Assembly: GCF_021155765.1 (NCBI RefSeq)
Contig: NC_060107.1
Location: forward strand, 16,106,501 to 16,170,500
Source of the DNA: Diprion similis
Lineage: Eukaryota; Arthropoda; Insecta; Hymenoptera; Diprionidae
DNA length: 64,000 bases
Reading direction: 5' to 3'
Positions 11,892 to 24,600 of this stretch are shown in pieces. Position numbers and translations under genes: made by a program. How positions within the stretch are numbered: the first letter of the stretch is position 1; every line of letters starts with the position of its first letter. The notes beneath the pieces are model-generated. The model saw only the letters and a list, made by a program, of their open reading frames with translations, was not told the origin of the DNA and searched no databases.

Positions 11892-14800
11892 GATTCACTG
11901 AATGCGTATAAAATCAGAGCTTGGACCATGTCAATCGAACGTACAGCAAATTTTACAATTTAGCAACGTGTTCACAGTTTGTCCCCAAAAAAAGAAAATG
12001 AACGAATTTGAACTCATTAACGTTTGAAATATTTGAAATGAAAATGTTTTAATCTTTACTTGGGGATAAACGTGAATGTACATGCCTCGGATGAAATATT
12101 TCTCATTACTACTCCGTTATTCGCCAGATTTATATGAATGTAGGAGTCTTACTATCTAGTAATTGCAATTTCGACTGACATATTGTCAGTCGCGTGTTTC
12201 GTAATTGTTATATCATCAAGTGAAATATAAAGAACCTGCCAAATCGTTAAATATTCACATATCTTGATAACCCGTTTCGTAGATTCATTTTATTTTGAAC
12301 CCTCTGCTGGTTTGGTCGTAGGCTCACAATATCAGATTTGATAAATGTACTTTACTATGAATTTGTTCACGGGATTCATCAACATGGTGTTTCGTCTTTC
12401 TTGCTTTATCCTTTACCCACGCCAGTCATTCTCATACTTGCTTTCACACTGACAGATCGTGACATGATTCACATGACTAGAAAAAAGAACCAATTTTTCG
12501 GCAATAGAAATGCTCACCTTCTCGCCTGACAGTTCGACACCTAAGTTCATCTTGTCCGCGATCTATTTCCTCCGTCAGTACGTTTCTCATCATTTTGGTT
12601 CTCAGTAATCCCTCGGGCTAACTTCACAAGGAAGTATGATATACTTAACAGTTATCGTCGAGGAAAGACAGCAAACGAATACCAAATAGAACTGTATTTC
12701 TCGTCTACCGATAACAATTATCTAAGTATACGAGTGCTCTTTTATTTAGCTCTTTTTCTCAGGTTGAAACCGGTTGTTTGAGACTTTTCAACTCGTAGTC
12801 TTAAAAGGTCAGGATTTGAACCACGATTTCCCAGAGTCATTCGGCCAGACAGCCAGATAAAAACCGCGAATGTTACTGAACGTTTTTGTCGGTGGTTCTG
12901 TGTTTTATTTCAACTACCTGAATGAAAAATCTCACATTTATTTCAAGCAAAGAAATTCGTTTATCTTGGGGAACATATAACTGCTGTTTCCGCGTCACTA
13001 CACGTAGAGAAAATTTGGAATGACTTACATCGATACACGTTGACTGTATGTACGTCAATCACGATGACACGCCAAACACCAGGTGCAGAAGGCTTCCAGT
13101 TGTACAAACTCCTAACCCGGCGGATTGGTAGATTTCACTCCCATTTATCGAAGTACTTCGCTTTTATTATACACCTGCTGATTGATAATGACTTTCTTGA
13201 TGAATTCAGTTGGGACAATGGATGATAAGTAAGAGGTAGTTAACTGGTTTGACGCGAAATTCAGATTTTACACAATAACCAAAGATTTATTCAAAACGAA
13301 ATTGGCGGGCCAATGAGACCAAAAACAAAAATTACCTTTTTAAGGACCACTTTAGTGTGTATGTATGCATGAGATAAATTTCTTTGGTTCATTTTGATGA
13401 TTTTCGTCTCAATCGACGCGGCTTCTTCAAAGTCAGGACTGATTCTATTTTCACTGTAATCGGTTTGGTACTCCTTGAAGTAATTAAATAAAAAAATTCT
13501 TAAAAATAAATTAATAATGATGAAATTTTGAGAATAAATGAATGAATTTGAATGAAACTTGGTACCGGCAAGTTTTTCGGCCAATGATCACGAATCCAAA
13601 GTCAGAGTTGCAAAATATAAATTCGGTGTATTCAATAGGCTTAAAACAAACTAAAACGTTTGGATTTTTATGAAAATCGGTACTCAGAGGTTTGTTGGAT
13701 GGCTGATCACGATTTTGAGGTTAGAATGCCAAGGTTTGTAATGGTGGATCCATTATAATGCTTCAAAATGAAAAAGAAATGGTTATATTTTGGATATTTG
13801 TATCATAATTTTTAAGCCTGCGTGTGTAAACGAAAAGTTTAAGATCAATTCGAATGTGATTAACAACGTAATAACAAAAGACAATTTCTTACAAGTATTT
13901 ATCTTATGAATGATTTGAGAATGGGGCATGATTTTATGGGAAAATTTTATCTTGTAGGTGTATTCCGATTTCTTGTCCCTATGACAGCTTTCAATTGCAT
14001 TGAATAATGAGAAAATGAAATTAAAAACATGATATTTTCAGAAATGGATGTCGAAACGGTGGGCGTGGAATACAATCAACCCGGTAGCTGAGATTCGGTA
14101 ACTGATTTGACGACAACATGAAGATCTAAATACAACCAATATTATACACTTATCTGATGAAGTTTTGTAGAACGAATTTTGTGTACGAGCTCAGAGCTTA
14201 TAGAGCTTCTTAAGGACTGTTTATCTTGAAGTACGTAATGAAGAAGACATTGAAACGTATGAAAAACTATGAAATATGTATACAGGTGTCTGTCGTATCA
14301 AAAAATACGCATTAATTTCCACTTGAAAAAAAAAATATCAGATAGTTTAATGATCGTGCAATCACACGATATTTGGAACATCTTTGTTAAAATTCTAAGT
14401 ATTCTGTTAGTTGGAGAACGCTTCGAATAATAAATTCTTAGACGACATAGGATTAATCCCCGGAACCTGTGGAATAATATAAGAGGTTTCGTTGGATTTT
14501 TTTTCGCCAAATCTTACGTTGACTTATTAGTTGATTCAGGCCCTATACTGATGTAATTTTACAAGCGAAAATGGTAACCAAAGTCGAAGTAAACGGTAAA
14601 TAAAAGAAATGTAGCCGAAAAATCGAGATATTTTGTCCAATTTTCTTCGCATTTCTTCAGCTGTTTTTCGTAAGGTGTTCCAAATGTCTTTTTTCTTGTC
14701 CCTGTAAATGACTGTATGAACAAATTGAAATATTATAATATATACATAAGAATTATAGTACTAGAAATAAGAATGAAATGTGAGAATGACATCAAGGTCA

Positions 14801-15696
14801 GGATTCAATGATAAATTACACACAGAACCTTGTGAATAATCACGTGTATCCACGTTGGATTTATGACTCATTACTTCCCTATCCCTTTTGTATGTCATTC
14901 GAAACTACCGTGAGAACTATGCGTTTTTGTAGATAAGCAGCAAAAAACCCCTAATTATGGGCAATTCAGTACCATTGCAATTAGCAACAATAAATCCAAT
15001 ACAACTTTTGCGCTCTATCTAATCAACTCTGATGTTTATCGGATATACAATATGAAATTCGGAGCTAAAATTTTTAAGAAAGAACTGAGTAATAACGATG
15101 CCGAGGATGCAATCGATTGATGAACCAATCAACGAGCCTATATTCAAATCACGTGTACTGGAATGAACGCATCGAGGTATATTGAAGCAGATGCACAGAT
15201 AATCACATGTCTCAATATGAAAACCGTCATTCCTCAAACACACTTTGATACACCAATATACGCTGTGATATATTCGGATAGTATGACGCATGCGTTTTGC
15301 ATTGACGCTTGCGAATCAGATGTTCTGCTACTATCAGAAGCGGATTCACAGTCAAATTTTTCCGAAATGACTGATACTGACGATGTGAGATATCCAAGTG
15401 AGCATTTGCATGTTCCCATGACACTTCGTGGCATGGTGGTCCCTCAAAGGTACCGCCTGAATTTCGTAACCTTATTTCTTAAATAGGGCCATTTAATCTG
15501 TGATCACCGAAGTTCTGTTGGATCTTTTGCACTTGATTAGAACCTGGGACGTAAGAAAATCGAGAGAAGATATCCAGCAGACATGAATATTTATTGTTAT
15601 TATTTATTGACAAGAAAATGATGGGGATAAAGTGGTTTGTTAGTAGGAATTCATTTTGAAGGACTTTTCAGCATTCTTTCTTGGAAATCAGTACCA
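11892..15696. other. Intergenic stretch upstream of the transporter, up to the satellite
   Basis: No recognised gene. The first roughly 400 bp are the transporter's 5' flank (see its duplicate at 7745-8100). Short frames around 12338, 13040 and 14298 look like chance. The only frame with some protein character is at 15163-15486, listed separately. Confidence 0.4.
15163..15486 (+). other. Unassigned open frame, possible coding exon
   Basis: A 107-codon frame with acidic, non-repetitive composition (for example CESDVLLLSEADSQSNFSEM and DDVRYPSEHLHVPMTLRG). A donor-like site, AAG|GTACCG, lies after residue R at about 15450. I do not recognise the family and see no partner exon. Overlapping open frames on the other strand weaken the case. 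It could be an exon of an unknown gene or a decayed transposon piece. Confidence 0.2.
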
Positions 15697-18600
15697 TGAA
15701 GACGACTTTGCAAGGTAATGCGAAAGAATTTTTAGGGCACTATTCCGACGTAATTTCGCGAAAGGAATCGATTGGGCGCAGTCCCAATACGCTGCGAGCG
15801 ATAGCTGAAAAGTTACGGCCAAAAAACTCATGATTTTCACCGTCATTTCTCTACTGCGGGTCCTACGCTCTTTTTGATGTGTTTTCTGAGTTCCCAGGGG
15901 TGGAATTACCCCAGAGATAGTCATACAAATCGATTCCAAGACGACAAATTTTCGGCTCAGAAAATGACCAAAAAAGTAAGGCTAACCCCTTTGGATTTTT
16001 GGCGAAAATTTCGACGACTCTCAAAAGTGCTGCAATCAATTCTTTGAGGCACTATTCCGACGTAATTTCGCAAAAGGAATCGATTAGGCGCAGTCCCAAT
16101 TCGCTGCGAGCGATAGCTGAAAAGTTACGGCCAAAAAACGTATGATTTTCATCGTCGTTTCTCTGCTGCTGGTCCCACGCTTTTTTTGATGTGTTTTCTG
16201 AGTTCGTCGGGGTCGAATTACTCTGGAGATGGTCACACAAATCGATTCCAAGACGACAAATTTTCGGCTCCGAAAATGACCAAAAAAGTAAGGCTAACTC
16301 CTTTGGATTTTTAGCGAAAGTTTCGATGACTCTGAAAAGTGCTGCAATTGATTCTTTGAGGCACTATTCTGACGTGATTTTGCGAGAGGAATCGATTGAG
16401 CGCGGTCCCAATACGCTGCGAGCGATAGCTGAAAAGATACGTCCGAAAAACTCATGATTTTCATCGTCAAGTCTCTGCTGCTGGTCCTACGCTCTTTTTG
16501 ATGTGTTTTCTGAGTTTCTCGGGATCGAATTACTGTGAAGATGGTCATACAAATCGATTTCAAGACGACAAATTTTCGGCTCCGAAAATGACCAAAAAAG
16601 TAAGGCTAACCCCTCTGGATTTTTGGCAAAAATTTCGACGACTCTGAAAAGTGCCGCAAATCATTCTTTGAGGCACTATTCCGACGTAATTCTGGCAGAG
16701 GAATCGATCAAGCGCAGTCCCAATACGCTGCGAGCGATAACTGAAAAGATACGGCCCAAAAACTCATGATTTTCAGCGTCATTTCTCTGCTGCTGGTCCT
16801 ACGCTCTTTTTGATGTGTTTTCTGAGTTCGTCGGGGTCGAATTACTCTGGAGATGGTCATACAAATCGATTCCAAGACGACAAATTTTCGGCTCCGAAAA
16901 TGACCAAAAAAGTAAGAATAACCCCTTTGGATTTTTAGCGGAAATTTCAATGACTCTCGAAAGTGCTGCAATCAATTCTTTGAGGCACTATTCCGACGTA
17001 ATTTCGCGAAAGGAATCGATTGGGCGCAGTCCCAATACGCTGCGAGCGATAGCTGAAAAGTTACGGCCAAAAAACTCATGATTTTCACCGTCATTTCTCT
17101 ACTGCGGGTCCTACGCTCTTTTTAATGTGTTTTCTGAGTTCCCAGGGGTGGAATTACCCCAGAGATAGTCATACAAATCGATTCCAAGACGACAAATTTT
17201 CGGCTCAGAAAATGACCAAAAAAGTAAGGCTAACCCCTTTGGATTTTTGGCGAAAATTTCGACGACTCTCAAAAGTGCTGCAATCAATTCTTTGAGGCAC
17301 TATTCCGACGTAATTTCGCAAAAGGAATCGATTAGGCGCAGTCCCAATTCGCTGCGAGCGATAGCTGAAAAGTTACGGCCAAAAAACGCATGATTTTCAT
17401 CGTCGTTTCTCTGCTGCTGGTCCCACGCTTTTTTTGATGTGTTTTCTGAGTTCGTCGGGGTCGAATTACTCTGGAGATGGTCACACAAATCGATTCCAAG
17501 ACGACAAATTTTCGGCTCCGAAAATGACCAAAAAAGTAAGGCTAACTCCTTTGGATTTTTGGCGAAAGTTTCGATGACTCTGAAAAGTGCTGCAATTGAT
17601 TCTTTAAGGCACTATTCTGACGTGATTTTGTGAGAGGAATCGATTGAGCGCGGTCCCAATACGCTGCGAGCGATAGCTGAAAAGATACGTCCGAAAAACT
17701 CATGATTTTCATCGTCAAGTCTCTGCTGCTGGTCCTACGCTCTTTTTGATGTGTTTTCTGAGTTTCTCGGGGTCGAATTACTGTAAAGATGGTCATACAA
17801 ATCGATTCCGAGACGACAAATTTTTGGATTTGGAAGTGACCAAAAAAGTAAGGCTAACCCCTCTGGATTTTTGGCAAAAATTTCGACGACTCTGAAAAGT
17901 GCCGCAAATCATTCTTTGAGGCACTATTCCGACGTAATTCTGGCAGAGGAATCGATCAAGCGCAGTCCCAATACGCTGCGAGCGATAACTGAAAAGATAC
18001 GGCCCAAAAACTCATGATTTTCATCGTCATTTCTCTGCTGCTGGTCCTACGCTCTTTTTGATGTGTTTTCTGAGTTCGTCGGGGTCGAATTACTCTGGAG
18101 ATGGTCATACAAATCGATTCCAAGACGACAAATTTTCGGCTCTGAAAATGACCAAAAAAGTAAGGCTAACCCCTTTGGATTTTTGGCGAAAATTTCGACG
18201 ACTCTCAAAAGTGCTGCAATCAATTCTTTGAGGCACTATTCCGACGTAATTTCGCGAAAGGAATCGATTGGGCGCAGTCCCAATACGCTGCGAGCGATAG
18301 CTGAAAAGTTACGGCCAAAAAACTCATGATTTTCACCGTCATTTCTCTACTGCGGGTCCTACGCTCTTTTTGATGTGTTTTCTGAGTTCCTAGGGGTGGA
18401 ATTACTCTGGAGATGGTCATACAAATCGATTCCAAGACGACAAATTTTCGGCTCCAAAAATGACCAAAAAAGTAAGGCTAACCCCTTTGGATTTTTGGCG
18501 AAAATTTCGACGACTCTCGAAAGTGCTGCAATCAATTCTTTAAGGCACTATTCCGAAGTAATTTTGCGAAAGGAATCGATTGGGCGATGTCCCAATACGC

Positions 18601-21600
18601 TGCGAGCGATAGCTGAAAAGTTACGGCCAAAAAACTCATGATTTTCACCGTCATTTCTCTACTGCGGGTCCTACGCTCTTTTTGATGTGTTTTCTGAGTT
18701 CCTAGGGGTGGAATTACCCCAGAGATAGTCATACAAATCGATTCCAAGACGACAAATTTTCGGCACCGAAAATGACCAAAAAAGTAAGGCTAACCCCTTT
18801 GGATTTTTGGCGAAAATTTCGACGACTCTCAAAAGTGCTGCAATCAATTCTTTGAGGCACTATTCCGACGTAATTTCGTGAAAGGAATCGATTGGGCGCA
18901 GTCCCAATACGCTGCGAGCGATAGCTGAAAAGTTACGGCCAAAAAACTCATGATTTTCACCGTCATTTCTCTACTGCGGGTCCTACGCTCTTTTTGATGT
19001 GTTTTCTGAGTTCCTAGGGGTGGAATTACTCTGGAGATGGTCATACAAATCGATTCCAAGACGACAAATTTTCGGCTCTGAAAATAACCAAAAAAGTAAG
19101 GCTAACCCCTTTGGATTTTTGGCGAAAATTTCGACGACTCTCAAAAGTGCTGCAATCAATTCATTGAGGCACTATTCCGACGTAATTTCGCGAAAGGAAT
19201 CGATTGGGCGCGGTCCCAATACGCTGCGAGCGATAGCTGAAAAGTTACGGCCAAAAAACTCATGATTTTCACCGTCATTTCTCTACTGCGGGTCCTACGC
19301 TCTTTTTGATGTGTTTTCTGAGTTCGTCGGGGTCGAATTACTCTGGAGATGGTCATACAAATCGATTCCAAGACGACAAATTTTCGGCTCCGAAAATGAC
19401 CAAAAAAGTAAGGCTAACCCCTTTGGATTTTTGGCGAAAATTTCGACGACTCTCAAAAGTGCTGCAATCAATTCTTTGAGGCACTATTCCGACGTAATTT
19501 CGCAAAAGGAATCGATTAGGCGCAGTCCCAATTCGCTGCGAGCGATAGCTGAAAAGTTACGGCCAAAAAACGCATGATTTTCATCGTCGTTTCTCTGCTG
19601 CTGGTCCCACACTTTTTTTGATGTGTTTTCTGAGTTCGTCGGGGTCGAATTACTCTGGAGATGGTCACACAAATCGATTCCAAGACGACAAATTTTCGGC
19701 TCCGAAAATGACCAAAAAAGTAAGGCTAACTCCTTTGGATTTCTGGCGAAAGTTTCGATGACTCTGAAAAGTGCTGCAATTGATTCTTTGAGGCACTATT
19801 CTGACGTGATTTTGCGAGAGGAATCGATTGAGCGCGGTCCCAATACGCTGCAAGCGATAGCTGAAAAGATACGTCCGAAAAACTCATGATTTTCATCGTC
19901 AAGTCTCTGCTGCTGGTCCTACGCTCTTTTTGATGTGTTTTCTGAGTTCGTCGGGGTCGAATTACTCTGGAGATGGTCATACAAATCGATTCCAAGACGA
20001 CAAATTTTCGGCTCCGAAAATGACCGAAAAAGTAAGGCTAACCCCTTTGGATTTTTGGCGAAAATTTCGACGACTCTCAAAAGTGCTGCAATCAATTCTT
20101 TAAGGCACTATTCCGACGTAATTTCGCGAAAGGAATCGATTGGGCGCAGTCCCAATACGCTGCGAGCGATAGCTGAAAAGTTACGGCCAAAATTCCATGA
20201 TTTTCACCGTCATTTCTCTACTGCGGGTCCTACGCTCTTTTTGATGTGTTTTCTGAGTTCCTAGGGGTGGAATTACTCTGGAGATGGTCATACAAATCGA
20301 TTCCAAGACGTCAAATTTTCGGCTCCGAAAATGACCAAAAAAGTAAGGCTAACCCCTTTGGATTTTTGGCGAAAATTTCGACGACTCTCAAAAGTGCTGC
20401 AATCAATTCTTTGAGGCACTATTCCGACGTAATTTCGCGAAAGGAATCGATTGGGCGCAGTCCCAATACGCTGCGAGCGATAGCTGAAAAGTTACGGCCA
20501 AAATTCCATGATTTTCACCGTCATTTCTCTACTGTGGGTCCTACGCTCTTTTTGATGTGTTTTCTGAGTTCCTAGGGGTGGAATTACTCTGGAGATGGTC
20601 ATACAAATCGATTCCAAGACGTCAAATTTTCGGCTCCGAAAATGACCAAAAAAGTAAGGCTAACCCCTTTGGATTTTTGGCGAAAATTTCGACGACTCTC
20701 AAAAGTGCTGCAATCAATTCTTTGAGGCACTATTCCGACGTAATTTCGCGAAAGGAATCGATTGGGCGCAGTCCCAATACGCTGCGAGCGATAGCTGAAA
20801 AGTTACGGCCAAAAAACTCATGATTTTCACCGTCATTTCTCTACTGCGGGTCCTACGCTCTTTTTGATGTGTTTTCTGAGTTCCTAGGGGTGGAATTACT
20901 TTGGAGATGGTCATACAAATCGATTCCAAGACGACAAATTTTCGGCTCCGAAAATGACCAAAAAAGTAAGGCTAACCCCTTTGGATTTTTGGCGAAAATT
21001 TCGACGACTCTCAAAAGTGCTGCAATCAATTCTTTGAGGCACTATTCCGACGTAATTTCGCGAAAGGAATCGATTGGGCGCAGTCCCAATACGCTGCGAG
21101 CGATAGCTGAAAAGTTACGGCTAGAAAACTCATGATTTTCACCGTCATTTCTCTACTGCAGGTCCTACGCTCTTTTTGATGTGTTTTCTGAGTTCCTAGG
21201 GGTGGAATTACCCCAGAGATAGTCATACAAATCGATTCCAAGACGACAAATTTTCGGCGCCGAAAATGACCAAAAAAGTAAGGCTAACCCCTTTGGATTT
21301 TTGGCGAAAATTTCGATGACTCTCGAAAGTGCTGCAATCGATTCTTTGAGGCACTATTCCGACGTAATTTCGCGAAAGGAATCGATTGGGCGCAGTCCCA
21401 ATACGCTGCGAGCGATAGCTGAAAAGTTACGGCCAAAAAACTCATGATTTTCACCGTCATTTCTCTACTGCGGGTCCTACGCTCTTTTTGATGTGTTTTC
21501 TGAGTTCCCAGGGGTGGAATTACCCCAGAGATAGTCATACAAATCGATTCCAAGACGACAAATTTTCGGCTCAGAAAATGACCAAAAAAGTAAGGCTAAC

Positions 21601-24600
21601 CTCTTTGGATTTTTGGCGAAAATTTCGACGACTCTCAAAAGTGCTGCAATCAATTCTTTGAGGCACTATTCCGACGTAATTTCGCAAAAGGAATCGATTA
21701 GGCGCAGTCCCAATTCGCTGCGAGCGATAGCTGGAAAGTTACGGCCAAAAAACGCATGATTTTCATCGTCGTTTCTCTGCTGCTGGTCCCACGCTTTTTT
21801 TGATGTGTTTTCTGAGTTCGTCGGGGTCGAATTACTCTGGAGATGGTCATACAAATCGATTCCAAGACGTCAAATTTTCGGCTCCGAAAATGACCAAAAA
21901 AGTAAGGCTAACCCCTTTGGATTTTTGGCGAAAATTTCGACGACTCTCAAAAGTGCTGCAATCAATTCTTTGAGGCACTATTCCGACGTAATTTCGCGAA
22001 AGGAATCGATTGGGCGCAGTCCCAATACGCTGCGAGCGATAGCTGAAAAGTTACGGCCAAAAAACTCATGATTTTCACCGTCATTTCTCTACTGCGGGTC
22101 CTACGCTCTTTTTGATGTGTTTTCTGAGTTCCTAGGGGTGGAATTACTCTGGAGATGGTCATACAAATCGATTCCAAGACGACAAATTTTCGGCTCCGAA
22201 AATGACCAAAAAAGTAAGGCTAACCCCTTTGGATTTTTGGCGAAAATTTCGACGACTCTCAAAAGTGCTGCAATCAATTCTTTGAGGCACTATTCCGACG
22301 TAATTTCGCGAAAGGAATCGATTGGGCGCAGTCCCAATACGCTGCGAGCGATAGCTGAAAAGTTACGGCTAGAAAACTCATGATTTTCACCGTCATTTCT
22401 CTACTGCAGGTCCTACGCTCTTTTTGATGTGTTTTTTGAGTTCCTAGGGGTGGAATTACCCCAGAGATAGTCATACAAATCGATTCCAAGACGACAAATT
22501 TTCGGCGCCGAAAATGACCAAAAAAGTAAGGCTAACCTCTTTGGATTTTTGGCGAAAATTTCGACGACTCTCAAAAGTGCTGCAATCAATTCTTTGAGGC
22601 ACTATTCCGACGTAATTTCGCAAAAGGAATCGATTAGGCGCAGTCCCAATTCGCTGCGAGCGATAGCTGGAAAGTTACGGCCAAAAAACGCATGATTTTC
22701 ATCGTCGTTTCTCTGCTGCTGGTCCCACGCTTTTTTTGATGTGTTTTCTGAGTTCGTCGGGGTCGAATTACTCTGGAGATGGTCACACAAATCGATTCCA
22801 AGACGACAAATTTTCGGCTCCGAAAATGACCAAAAAAGTAAGGCTAACTCCTTTGGATTTTTGGCGAAAGTTTCGATGACTCTGAAAAGTGCTGCAATTG
22901 ATTCTTTGAGGCACTATTCTGACGTGATTTTGCGAGAGGAATCGATTGAGCGCGGTCCCAATACGCTGCGAGCGATAGCTGAAAAGATACGTCCGAAAAA
23001 CTCATGATTTTCATCGTCAAGTCTCTGCTGCTGGTCCTACGCTCTTTTTGATGTGTTTTCTGAGTTTCTCGGGGTCGAATCACTGTGAAGATGGTCATAC
23101 AAATCGATTTCAAGACGACAAATTTTTGGATTTGGAAGTGACCAAAAAAGTAAGGCTAACCCCTCTGGATTTTTGGCAAAAATTTCGACGACTCTGAAAA
23201 GTGCCGCAAATCATTCTTTGAGGCACTATTCCGACCTAATTCTGGCAGAGGAATCGATCAAGCGCAGTCCCAATACGCTGCGAGCGATAACTGAAAAGAT
23301 ACGGCCCAAAAACTCATGATTTTCATCGTCATTTCTCTGCTGCTGGTCCTACGCTCTTTTTGATGTGTTTTCTGAGTTCGTCGGGGTCGAATTACTCTGG
23401 AGATGGTCATACAAATCGATTCCAAGACGACAAATTTTCGGCTCCGAAAATGACCAAAAAAGTATGGATAACCCCTTTGGATTTTTGGCGAAAATTTCGA
23501 CGACTCTCAAAAGTGCTGCAATCAATTCTTTGAGGCACTATTCCGACGTAATTTCGCGAAAGGAATCGATTGGGCGCAGTCCCAATACGCTGCGAGCGAT
23601 AGCTGAAAAGTTACGGCCAAAAAACTCATGATTTTCACCGTCATTTCTCTACTGCGGGTCCTACGCTCTTTTTGATGTGTTTTCTGAGTTTCTAGGGGTG
23701 GAATTACCCCAGAGATAGTCATACAAATCGATTCCAAGACGACAAATTTTCGGCGCCGAAAATGACCAAAAAAGTAAGGCTAACCCCTTTGGATTTTTGG
23801 GGAAAATTTCGATGACTCTCGAAAGTGCTGCAATCAATTCTTTGAGGCACTATTCCGACGTAATTTCGCGAAAGGAATCGATTGGGCGCAGTCCCAATAC
23901 GCTGCGAGCGATAGCTGAAAAGTTACGGCCAAAAAACTCATGATTTTCACCGTCATTTCTCTACTGCGGGTCCTACGCTCTTTTTGATGTGTTTTCTGAG
24001 TTCCCAGGGGTGGAATTACCCCAGAGATAGTCATACAAATCGATTCCAAGACGACAAATTTTCGGCTCCGAAAATGACCAAAAAAGTAAGGCTAACTCCT
24101 TTGGATTTTTGTCGAAAGTTTCGATGACTCTGAAAAGTGCTGCAATTGATTCTTTGAGGCACTATTCTGACGTGATTTTGCGAGAGGAATCGATTGAGCG
24201 CGGTCCCAATACGCTGCGAGCGATAGCTGAAAAGATACGTCCGAAAAACTCATGATTTTCATCGTCAAGTCTCTGCTGCTGGTCCTACGCTCTTTTTGAT
24301 GTGTTTTCTGAGTTTCTCGGGGTCGAATTACTGTGAAGATGGTCATACAAATCGATTTCAAGACGACAAATTTTTGGATTTGGAAGTGACCAAAAAAGTA
24401 AGGCTAACCCCTCTGGATTTTTGGCAAAAATTTCGACGACTCTGAAAAGTGCCGCAAATCATTCTTTGAGGCACTATTCCGACCTAATTCTGGCAGAGGA
24501 ATCGATCAAGCGCAGTCCCAATACGCTGCGAGCGATAACTGAAAAGATACGGCCCAAAAACTCATGATTTTCATCGTCATTTCTCTGCTGCTGGTCCTAC

